Below are positions 1 to 7,781 of a stretch of 64,000 bases of DNA, piece by piece. The DNA lies in contig NZ_FNCC01000022.1 of the NCBI RefSeq assembly GCF_900100955.1, positions 1 to 64,000 on the forward strand. The letters are read 5' to 3'. How positions within the stretch are numbered: the first letter of the stretch is position 1; each line of letters starts with the position of its first letter. The notes under the pieces are model-generated. The model did no database searches. It was not told the DNA's origin and was given only the letters and a program-made list of their open reading frames with translations. Source of the stretch: Lentzea fradiae. Its GTDB lineage: Bacteria; Actinomycetota; Actinomycetes; Mycobacteriales; Pseudonocardiaceae. Position numbers and translations under genes: made by a program.

Positions 1-407
1 GGGGACAGCAGGTCGACGATGTGGGCGCGGACTCCTCGCAGGTGGGTGGGGGCCGCCGCCTCCAGCTGGGCCATGCCCTTCTCGGTCAGTTCGGCGAGGA
101 CGCCGCGGCCGTCCTCGGTGCACTCGCGGCGGGTCACCAGGCCCGCCTTCTCCATGCGGGCCACCTGGTGGGAGACGCGGGACTTCGAGGAGGCCACGTC
201 CTCGGCCAGCTGGGTCATGCGCATGCGGCGGTGCGGCTGTTCGGAGAGGCGGACCAGGATCTCGTAGTCCGCGAGGGACACGCCGTGGGTGTCCTGGAGC
301 TCGCGGTGGAGGCGGTCCATGAGCATGGAGGACCCGCTCACGTAGGTGCGCCACGCGCGCATCTCGCCCGCGTTCAGCCAGCGCGGCTCCTTCTCGCTTG
401 GTGTCAC
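1..407 (-). CDS. MarR-family transcriptional regulator (3' end outside window)
   Basis: About 135 residues are visible, read leftwards from a GTG at 407; the C-terminus lies beyond the left edge. The stretch reads as a MarR winged helix: an N-terminal dimerisation helix, a recognition region (MTQLAEDVASSKSRVSHQV) and the wing (TRRECTEDGRG), followed by the LTEKG segment typical of MarR proteins. MarR proteins are dimeric repressors that usually respond to phenolics, drugs or oxidants. It is divergent from the nucleotidase gene, with about 128 bp between them. GTG 407 was chosen because it is the first start before the conserved region; an internal ATG lies 15 codons later. The ligand is unknown. 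Confidence 0.85.
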   Translation of the reverse strand, partial: MTPSEKEPRWLNAGEMRAWRTYVSGSSMLMDRLHRELQDTHGVSLADYEILVRLSEQPHRRMRMTQLAEDVASSKSRVSHQVARMEKAGLVTRRECTEDGRGVLAELTEKGMAQLEAAAPTHLRGVRAHIVDLLS

Positions 408-535
408 GGGAACAAGGCTAGACGGCCGGATGACGATCCAGTCATGCCTCTGGAAAACGGCGGCTCCGGGAGGCAGACTCCTCCGCCGTACACGCGCGTT
501 AACCCACGACGACGCCTTCGAAAGGCTCTACACCC

Positions 536-2251
536 ATGAGTTCGTTCAGACGGCTATCCGTTCTGGCGATCACCGCCGCCGCGGCCTCTGTCATCAGCGC
601 CACCGGGCCTGCCCAGGCCGATGTCCAGTCACTGCGCGGTCAGGGCACGGTCGACGTGCGCCTGATCGGCATCAACGACCTGCACGGCAACATCGAGCCT
701 CCCAGCGGGTCGTCGGGGCGCGTCATCCTGCCCGACGGCTCCACGGTCGACGCCGGTGGCGCCGCGTACAACGCCACGCACATCAAGAACCTCCGCAAGG
801 AGGTCAAGAACTCCATCATCGTCGGGCAGGGCGACATGATCGGCGCTTCGCCGATCGTGTCGGCGTTGTTCCACGACGAGCCGACGATCGAGGTGCTCAA
901 CAAGGTCGGGATGGACGCGACCGCGGCGGGCAACCACGAGTTCGACGAGGGGTACCGGGAGCTGCTGCGCATGCAGCACGGTGGCTGCCACCCCGTCGAC
1001 GGCTGCCAGTTCGGCAAGAAGTACAAGGGTGCCGACTTCCCGATTCTCGGGGCGAACGTCACGCACGCCAAGACGGGCCTGCCCGCTCTGCCGCCGTTCT
1101 GGGTGGAGATCCGCGACGGGATCCCGATCGGCTTCATCGGCATGCCGCTGAAGGACGTGCCGATCCTGGTCGACCCGAACGGCATCAAGGAGATCGCGTT
1201 CGGTGACGAGGTCAAGGCGGCCAACAAGTACGCCAACCTCCTCGACGCGCTCGGCGTGAAGTCGATCGTGCTGCTCGTGCACCAGGGGGACCAGGTCACC
1301 TCGACCGGTGGCGGCCCCAACGCGTGCAACATCGCCCCGGAGAACCCCGGCAGCTACATCGCGGCGAACGTCAGCCCGAAGATCGACGCGGTCTTCTCCG
1401 GCCACAGCCACCAGCACTACAACTGCGTGGTCAAGGACCCGGCCGGCAACCCGCGGCCGTTCATCGAGGGTCTCGCGTTCGGCCGTGAGCTCAGCGTCGT
1501 CGACCTGAAGATCGACCGTCGCACGCGCGACGTCATCCGCGGTGAGACGAAGGCCGAGAACAAGATCGTCACCCGCACGGTCACGCCCGACCCGGCCATC
1601 CAGGCCGTGATCGACACGGCGAAGACCAAGTCGGCCCCGATCGCCAACAAGCAGGTCGGCACGGTCAGCGCGGACATCCTGAAGCTGCAGAACGCCGCCG
1701 GCGAGTCGCAGCTCGGCAACCTGATCGCGGACTCGCAGCTCGCGGCCACCTCGGGCAACGGAGCGGTGCTCGCGCTGATGAACCCCGGCGGCGTCCGCGC
1801 GGACCTCACCTACGCCAGCTCGCCCGCGGGCGAGGGCGACGGTGTCGTCACCTACGGCGAGGCGTTCACCGTGCAGCCGTTCGGCAACATCCTGCAGACC
1901 GTGACGCTGACCGGCGCGAACATCAAGGCCGTGCTGGAGCAGCAGTTCACCGAGGCCAGGACGTTCGTGCTGCAGCCGTCCTCCGGCCTCAAGTACACGT
2001 GGTCGGCGTCCGCGCCGTTCGGTTCGCGGGTCTCGGACGTCGTGCTCAACGGCGCTCCGCTCGACCCGAACGCGAGCTACCGCGTGACGATCAACAGCTT
2101 CCTTCAGGGCGGCGGTGACGGCTTCACCGAGTTCACCAAGGGCACGGCCATCACCGGTGGCGGCATCGACCTGGACGCGTTCTCCGCCTACCTGGCGGCG
2201 CACCCGAACCAGGCTCCGCCGGCGCTGGACCGCATCACGATGACCCCCTGA
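536..2251 (+). CDS. Secreted bifunctional metallophosphatase / 5'-nucleotidase (UshA-like)
   Basis: A 571-residue exported enzyme expected to hydrolyse extracellular nucleotides or UDP-sugars to scavenge phosphate and nucleosides. Residues 1-28 form a signal peptide ending PAQA. The calcineurin-like phosphoesterase domain follows, with metal-binding motifs NDLHG (about residue 47), GNHEFDEG (about 132) and GHSHQH (about 287). The C-terminal 5'-nucleotidase substrate domain spans roughly 370-560, including the NPGGVRADL segment. Length and domain order are typical of UshA/YfkN-like enzymes. No LPXTG motif or C-terminal membrane segment is visible, so it is probably freely secreted. A strong terminator follows. 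Confidence 0.93.
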   Translation: MSSFRRLSVLAITAAAASVISATGPAQADVQSLRGQGTVDVRLIGINDLHGNIEPPSGSSGRVILPDGSTVDAGGAAYNATHIKNLRKEVKNSIIVGQGDMIGASPIVSALFHDEPTIEVLNKVGMDATAAGNHEFDEGYRELLRMQHGGCHPVDGCQFGKKYKGADFPILGANVTHAKTGLPALPPFWVEIRDGIPIGFIGMPLKDVPILVDPNGIKEIAFGDEVKAANKYANLLDALGVKSIVLLVHQGDQVTSTGGGPNACNIAPENPGSYIAANVSPKIDAVFSGHSHQHYNCVVKDPAGNPRPFIEGLAFGRELSVVDLKIDRRTRDVIRGETKAENKIVTRTVTPDPAIQAVIDTAKTKSAPIANKQVGTVSADILKLQNAAGESQLGNLIADSQLAATSGNGAVLALMNPGGVRADLTYASSPAGEGDGVVTYGEAFTVQPFGNILQTVTLTGANIKAVLEQQFTEARTFVLQPSSGLKYTWSASAPFGSRVSDVVLNGAPLDPNASYRVTINSFLQGGGDGFTEFTKGTAITGGGIDLDAFSAYLAAHPNQAPPALDRITMTP

Positions 2252-2265
2252 CCCGATCAGCTCGT

Positions 2266-2309
2266 GACAAGGCCATCTCGGCGGCTCCGGTCGCCGGGAT
2301 GGCCTTGTC
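2266..2309 (+). terminator. Intrinsic-type hairpin after the 5'-nucleotidase gene
   Basis: A perfect 12-bp stem (gacaaggccatc at 2266-2277 with gatggccttgtc at 2298-2309) is extended by an inner cggcg/cgccg stem. It begins 15 nt after the nucleotidase stop. No long T run follows, as is usual in high-GC actinobacteria. Confidence 0.75.
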
Positions 2310-2348
2310 GCGTGTCCGGTTGCTCCGTTTGATCTAGGGTGAGGGCCG

Positions 2349-2912
2349 ATGTCGTGGTTGCGTCGGCTCCTGCTGCTCGCCGGTCTGGTGACCGGCGCCT
2401 GGCTGCTGGGCGGCGCGGGCGTGGCGAACGCCGACGTCAAGGTCGAGATCGACCGGTTCGAGGTCGAGATCCCGTTGCCTGTGCTCGACGTCGGGGTGGC
2501 GGTCGAGACGGGTCTCGTGCCGCCGGAGCCGGACGTGACGGTCCCGCCGGAACCGGACCCGCGCACCGAGACGCCCGAACCACCTCCTCCTGCGCCGACA
2601 CCTGCACCGCCTGTCGTCGAGGCGCCCGTGCACGTCGAGACACCGGCACCGCAGCAGGTCGCGCCACCACCGCCACCGGTCACGACGACTCACCCCGAGG
2701 AACCACAGCCACAACCGCAGGCGGAGCAGCCGATCACCGGCACGCTCCCGCAGAGCGGTGCCGGGGCGACCGCGAACAACGCCCCGCTGCCGGTGGGCAC
2801 GCTGCCGCACGTCCTGCGGCCGCCCACCACCACGACGTCTCTCGTCGGCATCGATCAGCTCGACGCACCGCGCACCGTGCGCGCGGAGGAACCGACGTTC
2901 TCCCCCGACTGA
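2349..2912 (+). CDS. Secreted proline-rich protein, function unknown
   Basis: A 187-residue protein with a signal peptide (about residues 1-29, leucine-rich core, ending VANA). A short acidic segment follows, then a long Pro/Glu/Thr-rich region (about 60-130) of the kind that spans cell walls. The C-terminal third contains LPQSGAG, which resembles a degraded LPXTG signal, but no hydrophobic anchor or basic tail follows it. No enzymatic domain is seen. It lies between terminators, 61 bp before the chaplin-like gene, so both may serve the cell surface. The ATG start directly precedes the signal peptide. Family not recognised. Confidence 0.7.
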   Translation: MSWLRRLLLLAGLVTGAWLLGGAGVANADVKVEIDRFEVEIPLPVLDVGVAVETGLVPPEPDVTVPPEPDPRTETPEPPPPAPTPAPPVVEAPVHVETPAPQQVAPPPPPVTTTHPEEPQPQPQAEQPITGTLPQSGAGATANNAPLPVGTLPHVLRPPTTTTSLVGIDQLDAPRTVRAEEPTFSPD

Positions 2913-2973
2913 TCCCGTGCGCGCCGCAGCAGCACAGGGATCCGTCATCTTCACTTCCAGGGAGAACACAGTC

Positions 2974-3711
2974 ATGCGCAAAACCCTCAACCGGACGATG
3001 TCCGCCGCCCTGCTGACCGGCGGTCTCATGGCCGCGACCGCGGGGTGGGCCCAGGCCGTGCCGGTCCCGCTCGACGTGGACGAGGAGATCCGCGTCGGCA
3101 ACCTGCTGAGCGTCCCCGTCAAGGTCTGCGGGAACGCGGTCAACGTGCTCGGCACGAGCGACGCCACCTGCGAGGAGAAGCCCGCCGCACGCACTCAGGC
3201 GGACAACGTGCTGATCTCCGCGCCCGTCACGGTGTGCGGGAACTCGGTCGGCGTCGCCGGTGGCGGCACCGGCAGCTGCGGCCAGTCGAAGGCGGAGGAG
3301 CCCAACGGCACGGTCGGCGCGCCGGTGACGGTCTGCGGCACCACGGCGGCCGTGCTCGGCACCGCGAGCGGCGACTGCGGCACGACGGGCGACCCCCAGC
3401 CGGAAGAGCCGGAGCAGCCCGAGCAGCCGGAAGAGCCCGGGCAGCCGGAGGAGCCCGGGATGCCGCAGCCGGAGGTGCCCGGCGGCCAGAACCCCGGCGG
3501 CGACGGTTCCGGCGGCGGCAGCACCGGGGACGACTCGGGCGCGGGTGTCCCGCAGACCGGTGAGAAGGCGGACGAGTCGTCGCGGCAGGTGGTCGCGATC
3601 CCGGGTCTCTCGCGGACCGGCGCGGCGCCGCTCGAGTTCCTGCTGGTGGGTCTCGGCCTGATGACCGCGGGCGTGATGGCACGCCGCGGCGCCCGGCGCG
3701 CGAACAGCTGA
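2974..3711 (+). CDS. Chaplin-like cell-surface protein with C-terminal anchor
   Basis: A 245-residue protein. A signal peptide (residues 1-28, ending AQA) precedes three short repeats at about 45-70, 80-105 and 115-138. Each reads P-V-x-V-C-G-x-x-x-x-V-x-G followed by a second Cys 10-11 residues on; this is the paired-cysteine core of chaplin (DUF320) domains. A Pro/Glu-rich linker (about 145-180) and a Gly-rich stretch lead to LSRTG, a hydrophobic helix and an RRGARR tail, as in long chaplins anchored by sortase. Chaplins are amyloid surfactants of aerial hyphae. The anchor is LSRTG rather than LPXTG, so covalent attachment is inference. ATG 2974 was chosen because it opens the signal peptide; GGGAGA lies 13 nt upstream. 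Confidence 0.75.
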   Translation: MRKTLNRTMSAALLTGGLMAATAGWAQAVPVPLDVDEEIRVGNLLSVPVKVCGNAVNVLGTSDATCEEKPAARTQADNVLISAPVTVCGNSVGVAGGGTGSCGQSKAEEPNGTVGAPVTVCGTTAAVLGTASGDCGTTGDPQPEEPEQPEQPEEPGQPEEPGMPQPEVPGGQNPGGDGSGGGSTGDDSGAGVPQTGEKADESSRQVVAIPGLSRTGAAPLEFLLVGLGLMTAGVMARRGARRANS

Positions 3712-3752
3712 GTCTCGTCTTCCGGACATTTCCGAATCATTTTCAAACAATT

Positions 3753-3780
3753 CGCCCGGTGAGCACCCGCTCACCGGGCG
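3753..3780 (+). terminator. Strong intrinsic hairpin after the chaplin-like gene
   Basis: A perfect 12-bp stem (cgcccggtgagc, 3753-3764) with a 4-nt loop pairs with gctcaccgggcg (3769-3780), extended by one T-A pair. It starts 41 nt after the stop codon. Confidence 0.85.
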
Positions 3781-4200
3781 ATTGCTGTCCGCACAGACGA
3801 TCTCCGCAGGTCACCCGGTTGACTTCACCAATTCAGGTTTGCTGTCAGGTGTTGAGAAATGCGGCGATCAAGCGCATGCTCGATTACGAGCTGGCGACCG
3901 GAAGGTGAAGGAACCGGACCACCCGGGAGCCACGCCCAGAAGGGGTAGGTGGTGCTGTGCAGGTATCTCCTAGCTGTGGCGAAACGCGGTCTGCCGCATC
4001 CCCGCGAGTGGACTGGACGTGACCGGTCCGGTCGCGACTGCGTAGCGGCGGACACGGGGTTTCGGGTGCCCAGGCGCCGTCCGGCGTCGCTCGGCGCACT
4101 TCGACGCTGTTGAGCTCGGCATCGCTGACGTCTCATGGCGCCATCGGCCGAGCACCACGCCAACCTCCGTGGGCCGTAGTCGTCACTACCACATGGGAAA
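3781..4200. other. Gene-poor intergenic region
   Basis: This 420-bp stretch shows no convincing gene on either strand. Third-position GC bias is weaker than in the neighbouring genes. The open frames (for example leftwards from 4235) give Arg/Pro/Ser-rich translations without domains. It may contain a decayed gene, but no family could be recognised. No tRNA or known riboswitch pattern was found by eye. Confidence 0.5.
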
Positions 4201-4241
4201 GCTTCGGTGCGGTGCCCAGACGTCGGGCGCCGCACCGAAGC
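4201..4241 (+). terminator. Large 17-bp hairpin in the leader of the metallopeptidase gene
   Basis: gcttcggtgcgg (4201-4212) pairs with ccgcaccgaagc (4230-4241). The stem continues inward through TGCCC/GGGCG (4213-4217 with 4225-4229, one G-U pair) to a 7-nt loop. It ends 57 nt before the start at 4298. It could terminate an unseen upstream transcript or act as a 5'-UTR structure; the sequence alone does not decide. Confidence 0.55.
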
Positions 4242-4297
4242 ACGTTTCGTGCTTTATCGTTTGCGGCACCCATGGGGTCCTTAACAGGAGGATTGCG

Positions 4298-5194
4298 GTG
4301 CAGTTCAACGAAGGCGCGGAACTCGATCTCTCTCAGGTTTCGGACCAGCGTGGCGTGGGAGGCCGCGCCGCCGGAGTCGGCGGCGGTCTCGGCGTGGTCG
4401 GCCTGATCATCTACTTCCTGGTGCAGCAGTTCACCGGGGTCAGCCTGCCCGCGGGCGGCCTGGAGGGCCTCGGCTCGAACACCCAGGTCGAGTCCGGCCA
4501 GCTGGCCGAGAAGTGCAAGACCGGAGCCGACGCGAACCGCGACAGCGACTGCCGCGTCGTGGCCACGATCAACTCGATCCAAGCCTTCTGGCAGGACCAG
4601 TTCGCCCGCTCCGGCAACACCTACCAGGTCACCAAGACCAACTTCTTCCGCAACAGCGTGAGCACCCGCTGCGGCAACGCGTCCTCCGCCGTGGGCCCGT
4701 TCTACTGCCCCGCGGACGCCCAGGTGTACATCGACCTCGACTTCTTCAACGAGCTGCGCACCAAGTTCGGCGCCACCGGCGGCCCGTTCGTGGAGGCGTA
4801 CGTCCTGGCCCACGAGTACGGCCACCACGTCCAGAACCTGCTGGGCACGTCCGACCGGGTCAGCTCCCGCACCGGCCCCACCTCCGACTCGGTGCGCCTG
4901 GAGCTGCAGGCCGACTGCTACGCGGGCGCCTGGGCCAAGGCCGCGACGACGACCCCGTCGGCCAACGGCCAGCCGCTGATCACCGACATCACCCAGGAGG
5001 ACGTCGCGGCGGCCCTGGACGCGGCGGCGCGCATCGGCGACGACTTCATCCAGCGCGAGCTCGGCGGCGGCCAGGTCGACACGACCAAGTTCAGCCACGG
5101 CAGCTCGGCGCAGCGGCAGAAGTGGTTCACGACTGGTCTCCAGACGGGCGACCCGGCCCGCTGCAACACCTTCGACACGAACAACCTGGGCTGA
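4298..5194 (+). CDS. Neutral zinc metallopeptidase, YpfJ/PF04228-like
   Basis: A 298-residue membrane-anchored metalloprotease. A glycine-rich segment and one transmembrane helix (about residues 30-46, LGVVGLIIYFLVQQF) precede the extracytoplasmic peptidase domain. The catalytic HEYGHH (HExxH) motif lies at about 171-176. A probable third ligand sits in LELQADCYAG downstream, as in the YpfJ family. Cysteine pairs (for example CGN...FYCP) suggest an oxidised exterior location. GTG 4298 was chosen because a perfect AGGAGG (4286-4291) lies 6 nt upstream; an in-frame ATG at 4169 would put the hairpin inside the gene. Biological substrates of this family are not established. Confidence 0.88.
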   Translation: MQFNEGAELDLSQVSDQRGVGGRAAGVGGGLGVVGLIIYFLVQQFTGVSLPAGGLEGLGSNTQVESGQLAEKCKTGADANRDSDCRVVATINSIQAFWQDQFARSGNTYQVTKTNFFRNSVSTRCGNASSAVGPFYCPADAQVYIDLDFFNELRTKFGATGGPFVEAYVLAHEYGHHVQNLLGTSDRVSSRTGPTSDSVRLELQADCYAGAWAKAATTTPSANGQPLITDITQEDVAAALDAAARIGDDFIQRELGGGQVDTTKFSHGSSAQRQKWFTTGLQTGDPARCNTFDTNNLG

Positions 5195-5222
5195 GGCCCA
5201 CACCAGCCTGACCTGTGGCGAG

Positions 5223-5257
5223 AGGGCCGGTTCTCCGCACTGCGGAGGCCCGGCCCT
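5223..5257 (+). terminator. Hairpin after the zinc metallopeptidase
   Basis: agggccgg (5223-5230) pairs with ccggccct (5250-5257), with an inner ctccgc/gcggag stem (5233-5238 with 5242-5247). It lies 29 nt past the stop at 5194. Confidence 0.65.
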
Positions 5258-5302
5258 TCCGCTGAGCGCCGAAAACTGTCAGACCTGCCTGGGAGAATAA
5301 AA

Positions 5303-5331
5303 GCAGGGGTCCCCTGGGAGGGGACCCCTGC
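5303..5331. terminator. Perfect 12-bp hairpin between convergent genes
   Basis: gcaggggtcccc (5303-5314) pairs perfectly with ggggacccctgc (5320-5331) around a 5-nt loop. It is preceded by an A-rich run (aataaaa), which becomes a U-rich tail for transcripts coming from the right. It is best read as a bidirectional terminator. Confidence 0.8.
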
Positions 5332-5457
5332 GTCAGCTCGGGGCACGGGCGGCGGGATGGACCTGGCGGGGGACAGACGCGGGGCAAAGCGAACCCGGCC
5401 CACCGAACGTGCCGGGAGCCGGCCCCGATCGCTCGCGACGAAGTCGCGGAGCCAACC

Positions 5458-5479
5458 ACCCGCGTCCGACGACGCGGGT
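5458..5479 (-). terminator. Hairpin just downstream of the M28 aminopeptidase gene
   Basis: acccgcgtc (5458-5466) pairs with gacgcgggt (5471-5479) around a 4-nt loop, 37 nt beyond the aminopeptidase stop. The arm sequence cacccgcgtc recurs at 5491-5500. The rest of 5332-5515 holds no visible gene. Confidence 0.55.
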
Positions 5480-5515
5480 GACGCGAACGCCACCCGCGTC
5501 CAGGCCACGAACGAC

Positions 5516-7024
5516 CTACGAGACAGCCGCGTGCGAGTGAACGTGAGCGGCAGACTTCATCAGCGTCGCCGACTTGCGGACGTCGGCCCGCTTGGAGCGC
5601 GGCGGCACGCCGTTGACGTCCTCGGTGGAGACGCCGTACGAGGCGGTCACAAAGGCGATGGCCCCGGCGTTGCGGCCCAACGCGACCCGGTCGATGTTGC
5701 CGAGGTTGTCGCACGCGGAGTGGTAGCACGGGTCGTAGGCGATGCCCGCCGTGCCGCCCCACTTCGCCGCCTGGGCCTCGGTCTTCACACCTTCGGCGCC
5801 GGTGAAGAGGCCACCTGCCGGGATGCCCTGCTCGATGAACTCGCCGTAGTCCGAGCGGCCGGAGAAGTCGGTGCCCTCGGTCGGGACGCCCTTCGACGCG
5901 AAGTAGTCGGCGAACGCCTTTTCGATCTGGGCCGAGCCGTACGGGCCGGGGCCCGCTCCGACGCCGTCGGAGTTGTCGCCGTCGTAGATGAAGTACGCGG
6001 CGTTCGGGGAGCCGACCATGTCGAAGTTCAGGTACAGGGCGATGTCGAGCTGCTGTTCGAACGTCAGCGAGCGGACGTACTCGGTCGAGCCGATCAGGCC
6101 GCGCTCTTCGGCGCCCCACCACGCGAAGCGGATCGCGTTGTCGATCTTCGGCTGGGAGCCGAGCTGGAGCGCGGTCTCCAGGAGGGCGGCGGAGCCGGAG
6201 CCGTTGTCGTTGATGCCGGCGCCCAGTTCGACGCTGTCGAGGTGCGAGCCGGCCATGACGACGTTGTTCGTGCGGCCCGTGCGGGTCTGCGCGATGACGT
6301 TGCGCTGGGTGCGGGTCTCGGTGTGGAAGCGCATGTCGACGGTGATCGCGGAGCCCGCCTTGGTGGCGAGGGTGGTGCCGTCGGCCTGCGAGACGCCGCC
6401 GGTCGGGACGACGCCGGGGTTGGTCAGCGTCACGTTGGTCAGCGGGCCCGCGACGTTGTTCGAGATCAGCACGGCGACGGCGCCCGCGGCGGCCGCGTTG
6501 AGGTGCTTCTGCTCGAACGTGCAGGCGCCGCGGCGGATGAGGGCGATGGAGCCGGTGAAGTCCTGGCCCGCGAAGTCGCTGGCCTCGCAGCCGGGCGTGC
6601 CGTCCTCGGGGACGACGCGCAGCGTGCCGGTGATGCCGCCGACCGGGGTCTGCGGTGACTCGCTCATGATCAGCGCTTGGTAGTCGGCGCCGTCCACGCG
6701 GGCGAGCTCGGCGTCGGTGACGGCGACGTCGAAGTCGAACGTCGGTGTCGTGACGATGAAGCCCTGGTCGCGGAGCTTGCCGGCCACGTAGTCGACGCTC
6801 GCGTCGTAGCCGGGGGTCAGGGCGGCGCGGTTGCCGCCGTTGCGGTCGGCCAGGCGCTGGAACGCGATCAGGTGCCGGTTGACGCCCTCGACGGTCACCT
6901 TCTTGGCGAGGTTCTTGGCGAGAGCGGGACCGGCGGGTCCAGGTGCGGCGGACGCGGTGGCGGTGGGGGCAGCGACTAACGCCGTTACGGCGAGGACAGT
7001 CGCCAGCTTGTTTCTGCCGGACAT
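5516..7024 (-). CDS. Secreted M28 family aminopeptidase with PA domain
   Basis: A 502-residue exported zinc aminopeptidase, similar in plan to the Streptomyces griseus aminopeptidase/YwaD group. A signal peptide (residues 1-27, ending ASA) precedes an N-terminal segment. A PA (protease-associated) insert follows at about 130-220, with its paired cysteines (GCEASDF, RGACTFEQKH). The M28 catalytic domain (about 235-480) shows the di-zinc ligands in order: SHLDSV, GINDNGSG, WWGAEERG, NFDMVGSP and the late CYHSACD. ATG 7024 was chosen because it opens the signal peptide; an AAGGGGAA ribosome site lies just upstream. It is monocistronic and convergent with the metallopeptidase. Confidence 0.92.
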   Translation of the reverse strand: MSGRNKLATVLAVTALVAAPTATASAAPGPAGPALAKNLAKKVTVEGVNRHLIAFQRLADRNGGNRAALTPGYDASVDYVAGKLRDQGFIVTTPTFDFDVAVTDAELARVDGADYQALIMSESPQTPVGGITGTLRVVPEDGTPGCEASDFAGQDFTGSIALIRRGACTFEQKHLNAAAAGAVAVLISNNVAGPLTNVTLTNPGVVPTGGVSQADGTTLATKAGSAITVDMRFHTETRTQRNVIAQTRTGRTNNVVMAGSHLDSVELGAGINDNGSGSAALLETALQLGSQPKIDNAIRFAWWGAEERGLIGSTEYVRSLTFEQQLDIALYLNFDMVGSPNAAYFIYDGDNSDGVGAGPGPYGSAQIEKAFADYFASKGVPTEGTDFSGRSDYGEFIEQGIPAGGLFTGAEGVKTEAQAAKWGGTAGIAYDPCYHSACDNLGNIDRVALGRNAGAIAFVTASYGVSTEDVNGVPPRSKRADVRKSATLMKSAAHVHSHAAVS

Positions 7025-7103
7025 TGAACGTTCCCCTTCGTTCGAGGTTGTTGCACCCAAACAAAGAGGAGACCCGTGCCACAATCCTTCGGTCGGCGGG
7101 ATG

Positions 7104-7736
7104 TCAGCTGGTGAGCAGTCGAACACTCTCCGCGAGTCCCTCGACGGCCACGTTCCACTCCGGACGCGCGAAGTCCGCCGCGTCCAGGCGGAGTCGCACG
7201 TGCTCAAGGCGTTCGCCGCGGGGTGCGGCGGCGAGCGTTCCGTCGTGGACGTAGCCGAGCTTCTCGCTGACGCGGTTGGACGCGTGGTTGCCCTGCCAAG
7301 CCGCCGAACGAGCGATGGCCGCTCCCAGATGGTCGAACGCGAACTGCAGGACGGCGACCCGCATCTCGGTGCCGAAGCCCCTGCCCTGGTGCGCGAGGCC
7401 GATCCACGAGCCGGTGTTCACCTCTCGCAGCACGCCGAAGTCGCGTGCGCCGATCTCCTGCACGCCGATCGCGGTGCCCTCGTGCCGGGCGATGAGGCTG
7501 ATGGCCCAGTCCTTGGCGGCCAGCTTGGCGCGCTGGCCCCAGAAGTGCTGGACCATGCCCATGCCGCCGTCGTCGGCCAGGGTGTCGGTCCACGGGACGT
7601 AGAACGGCATCTCCGCCGGGTCGTGCACGCCTGCCTTCGCCAGCTCGGCGAGCTCGAACAGGCCCTCGTCGTCGTCGGGACGCAGTTCGAGGCGCGGGGT
7701 GCGGAGGACGAGGTGACGGAGAGGCCAGGCGGTCAT
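7104..7736 (-). CDS. GNAT family N-acetyltransferase (Acetyltransf_3 type)
   Basis: A 210-residue protein of the RimJ/RimL-like GNAT class. It starts with the typical RTPRLELRP segment. The acetyl-CoA pyrophosphate loop appears as HQGRGFGTEMR at about residue 125, followed by an Asn-rich NHASNRVSEKLGY motif. These enzymes acetylate alpha- or side-chain amines of proteins or small molecules; the substrate here cannot be read. The ATG at 7736 fits the usual N-terminus. It is divergent from the quinone oxidoreductase gene, with 45 bp between the starts. Confidence 0.87.
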   Translation of the reverse strand: MTAWPLRHLVLRTPRLELRPDDDEGLFELAELAKAGVHDPAEMPFYVPWTDTLADDGGMGMVQHFWGQRAKLAAKDWAISLIARHEGTAIGVQEIGARDFGVLREVNTGSWIGLAHQGRGFGTEMRVAVLQFAFDHLGAAIARSAAWQGNHASNRVSEKLGYVHDGTLAAAPRGERLEHVRLRLDAADFARPEWNVAVEGLAESVRLLTS

Positions 7737-7781
7737 GCTCCGATGGTGCCGGGCCTGTCGAACGGTATTACGTTCGGTCTC

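Noticed and set aside
629-2683. A 684-codon open frame on the minus strand across the nucleotidase gene
   Set aside because: It is antisense to a clear secreted nucleotidase and its translation is Arg/Gly/Val-rich without motifs; long antisense frames are expected at this GC content.
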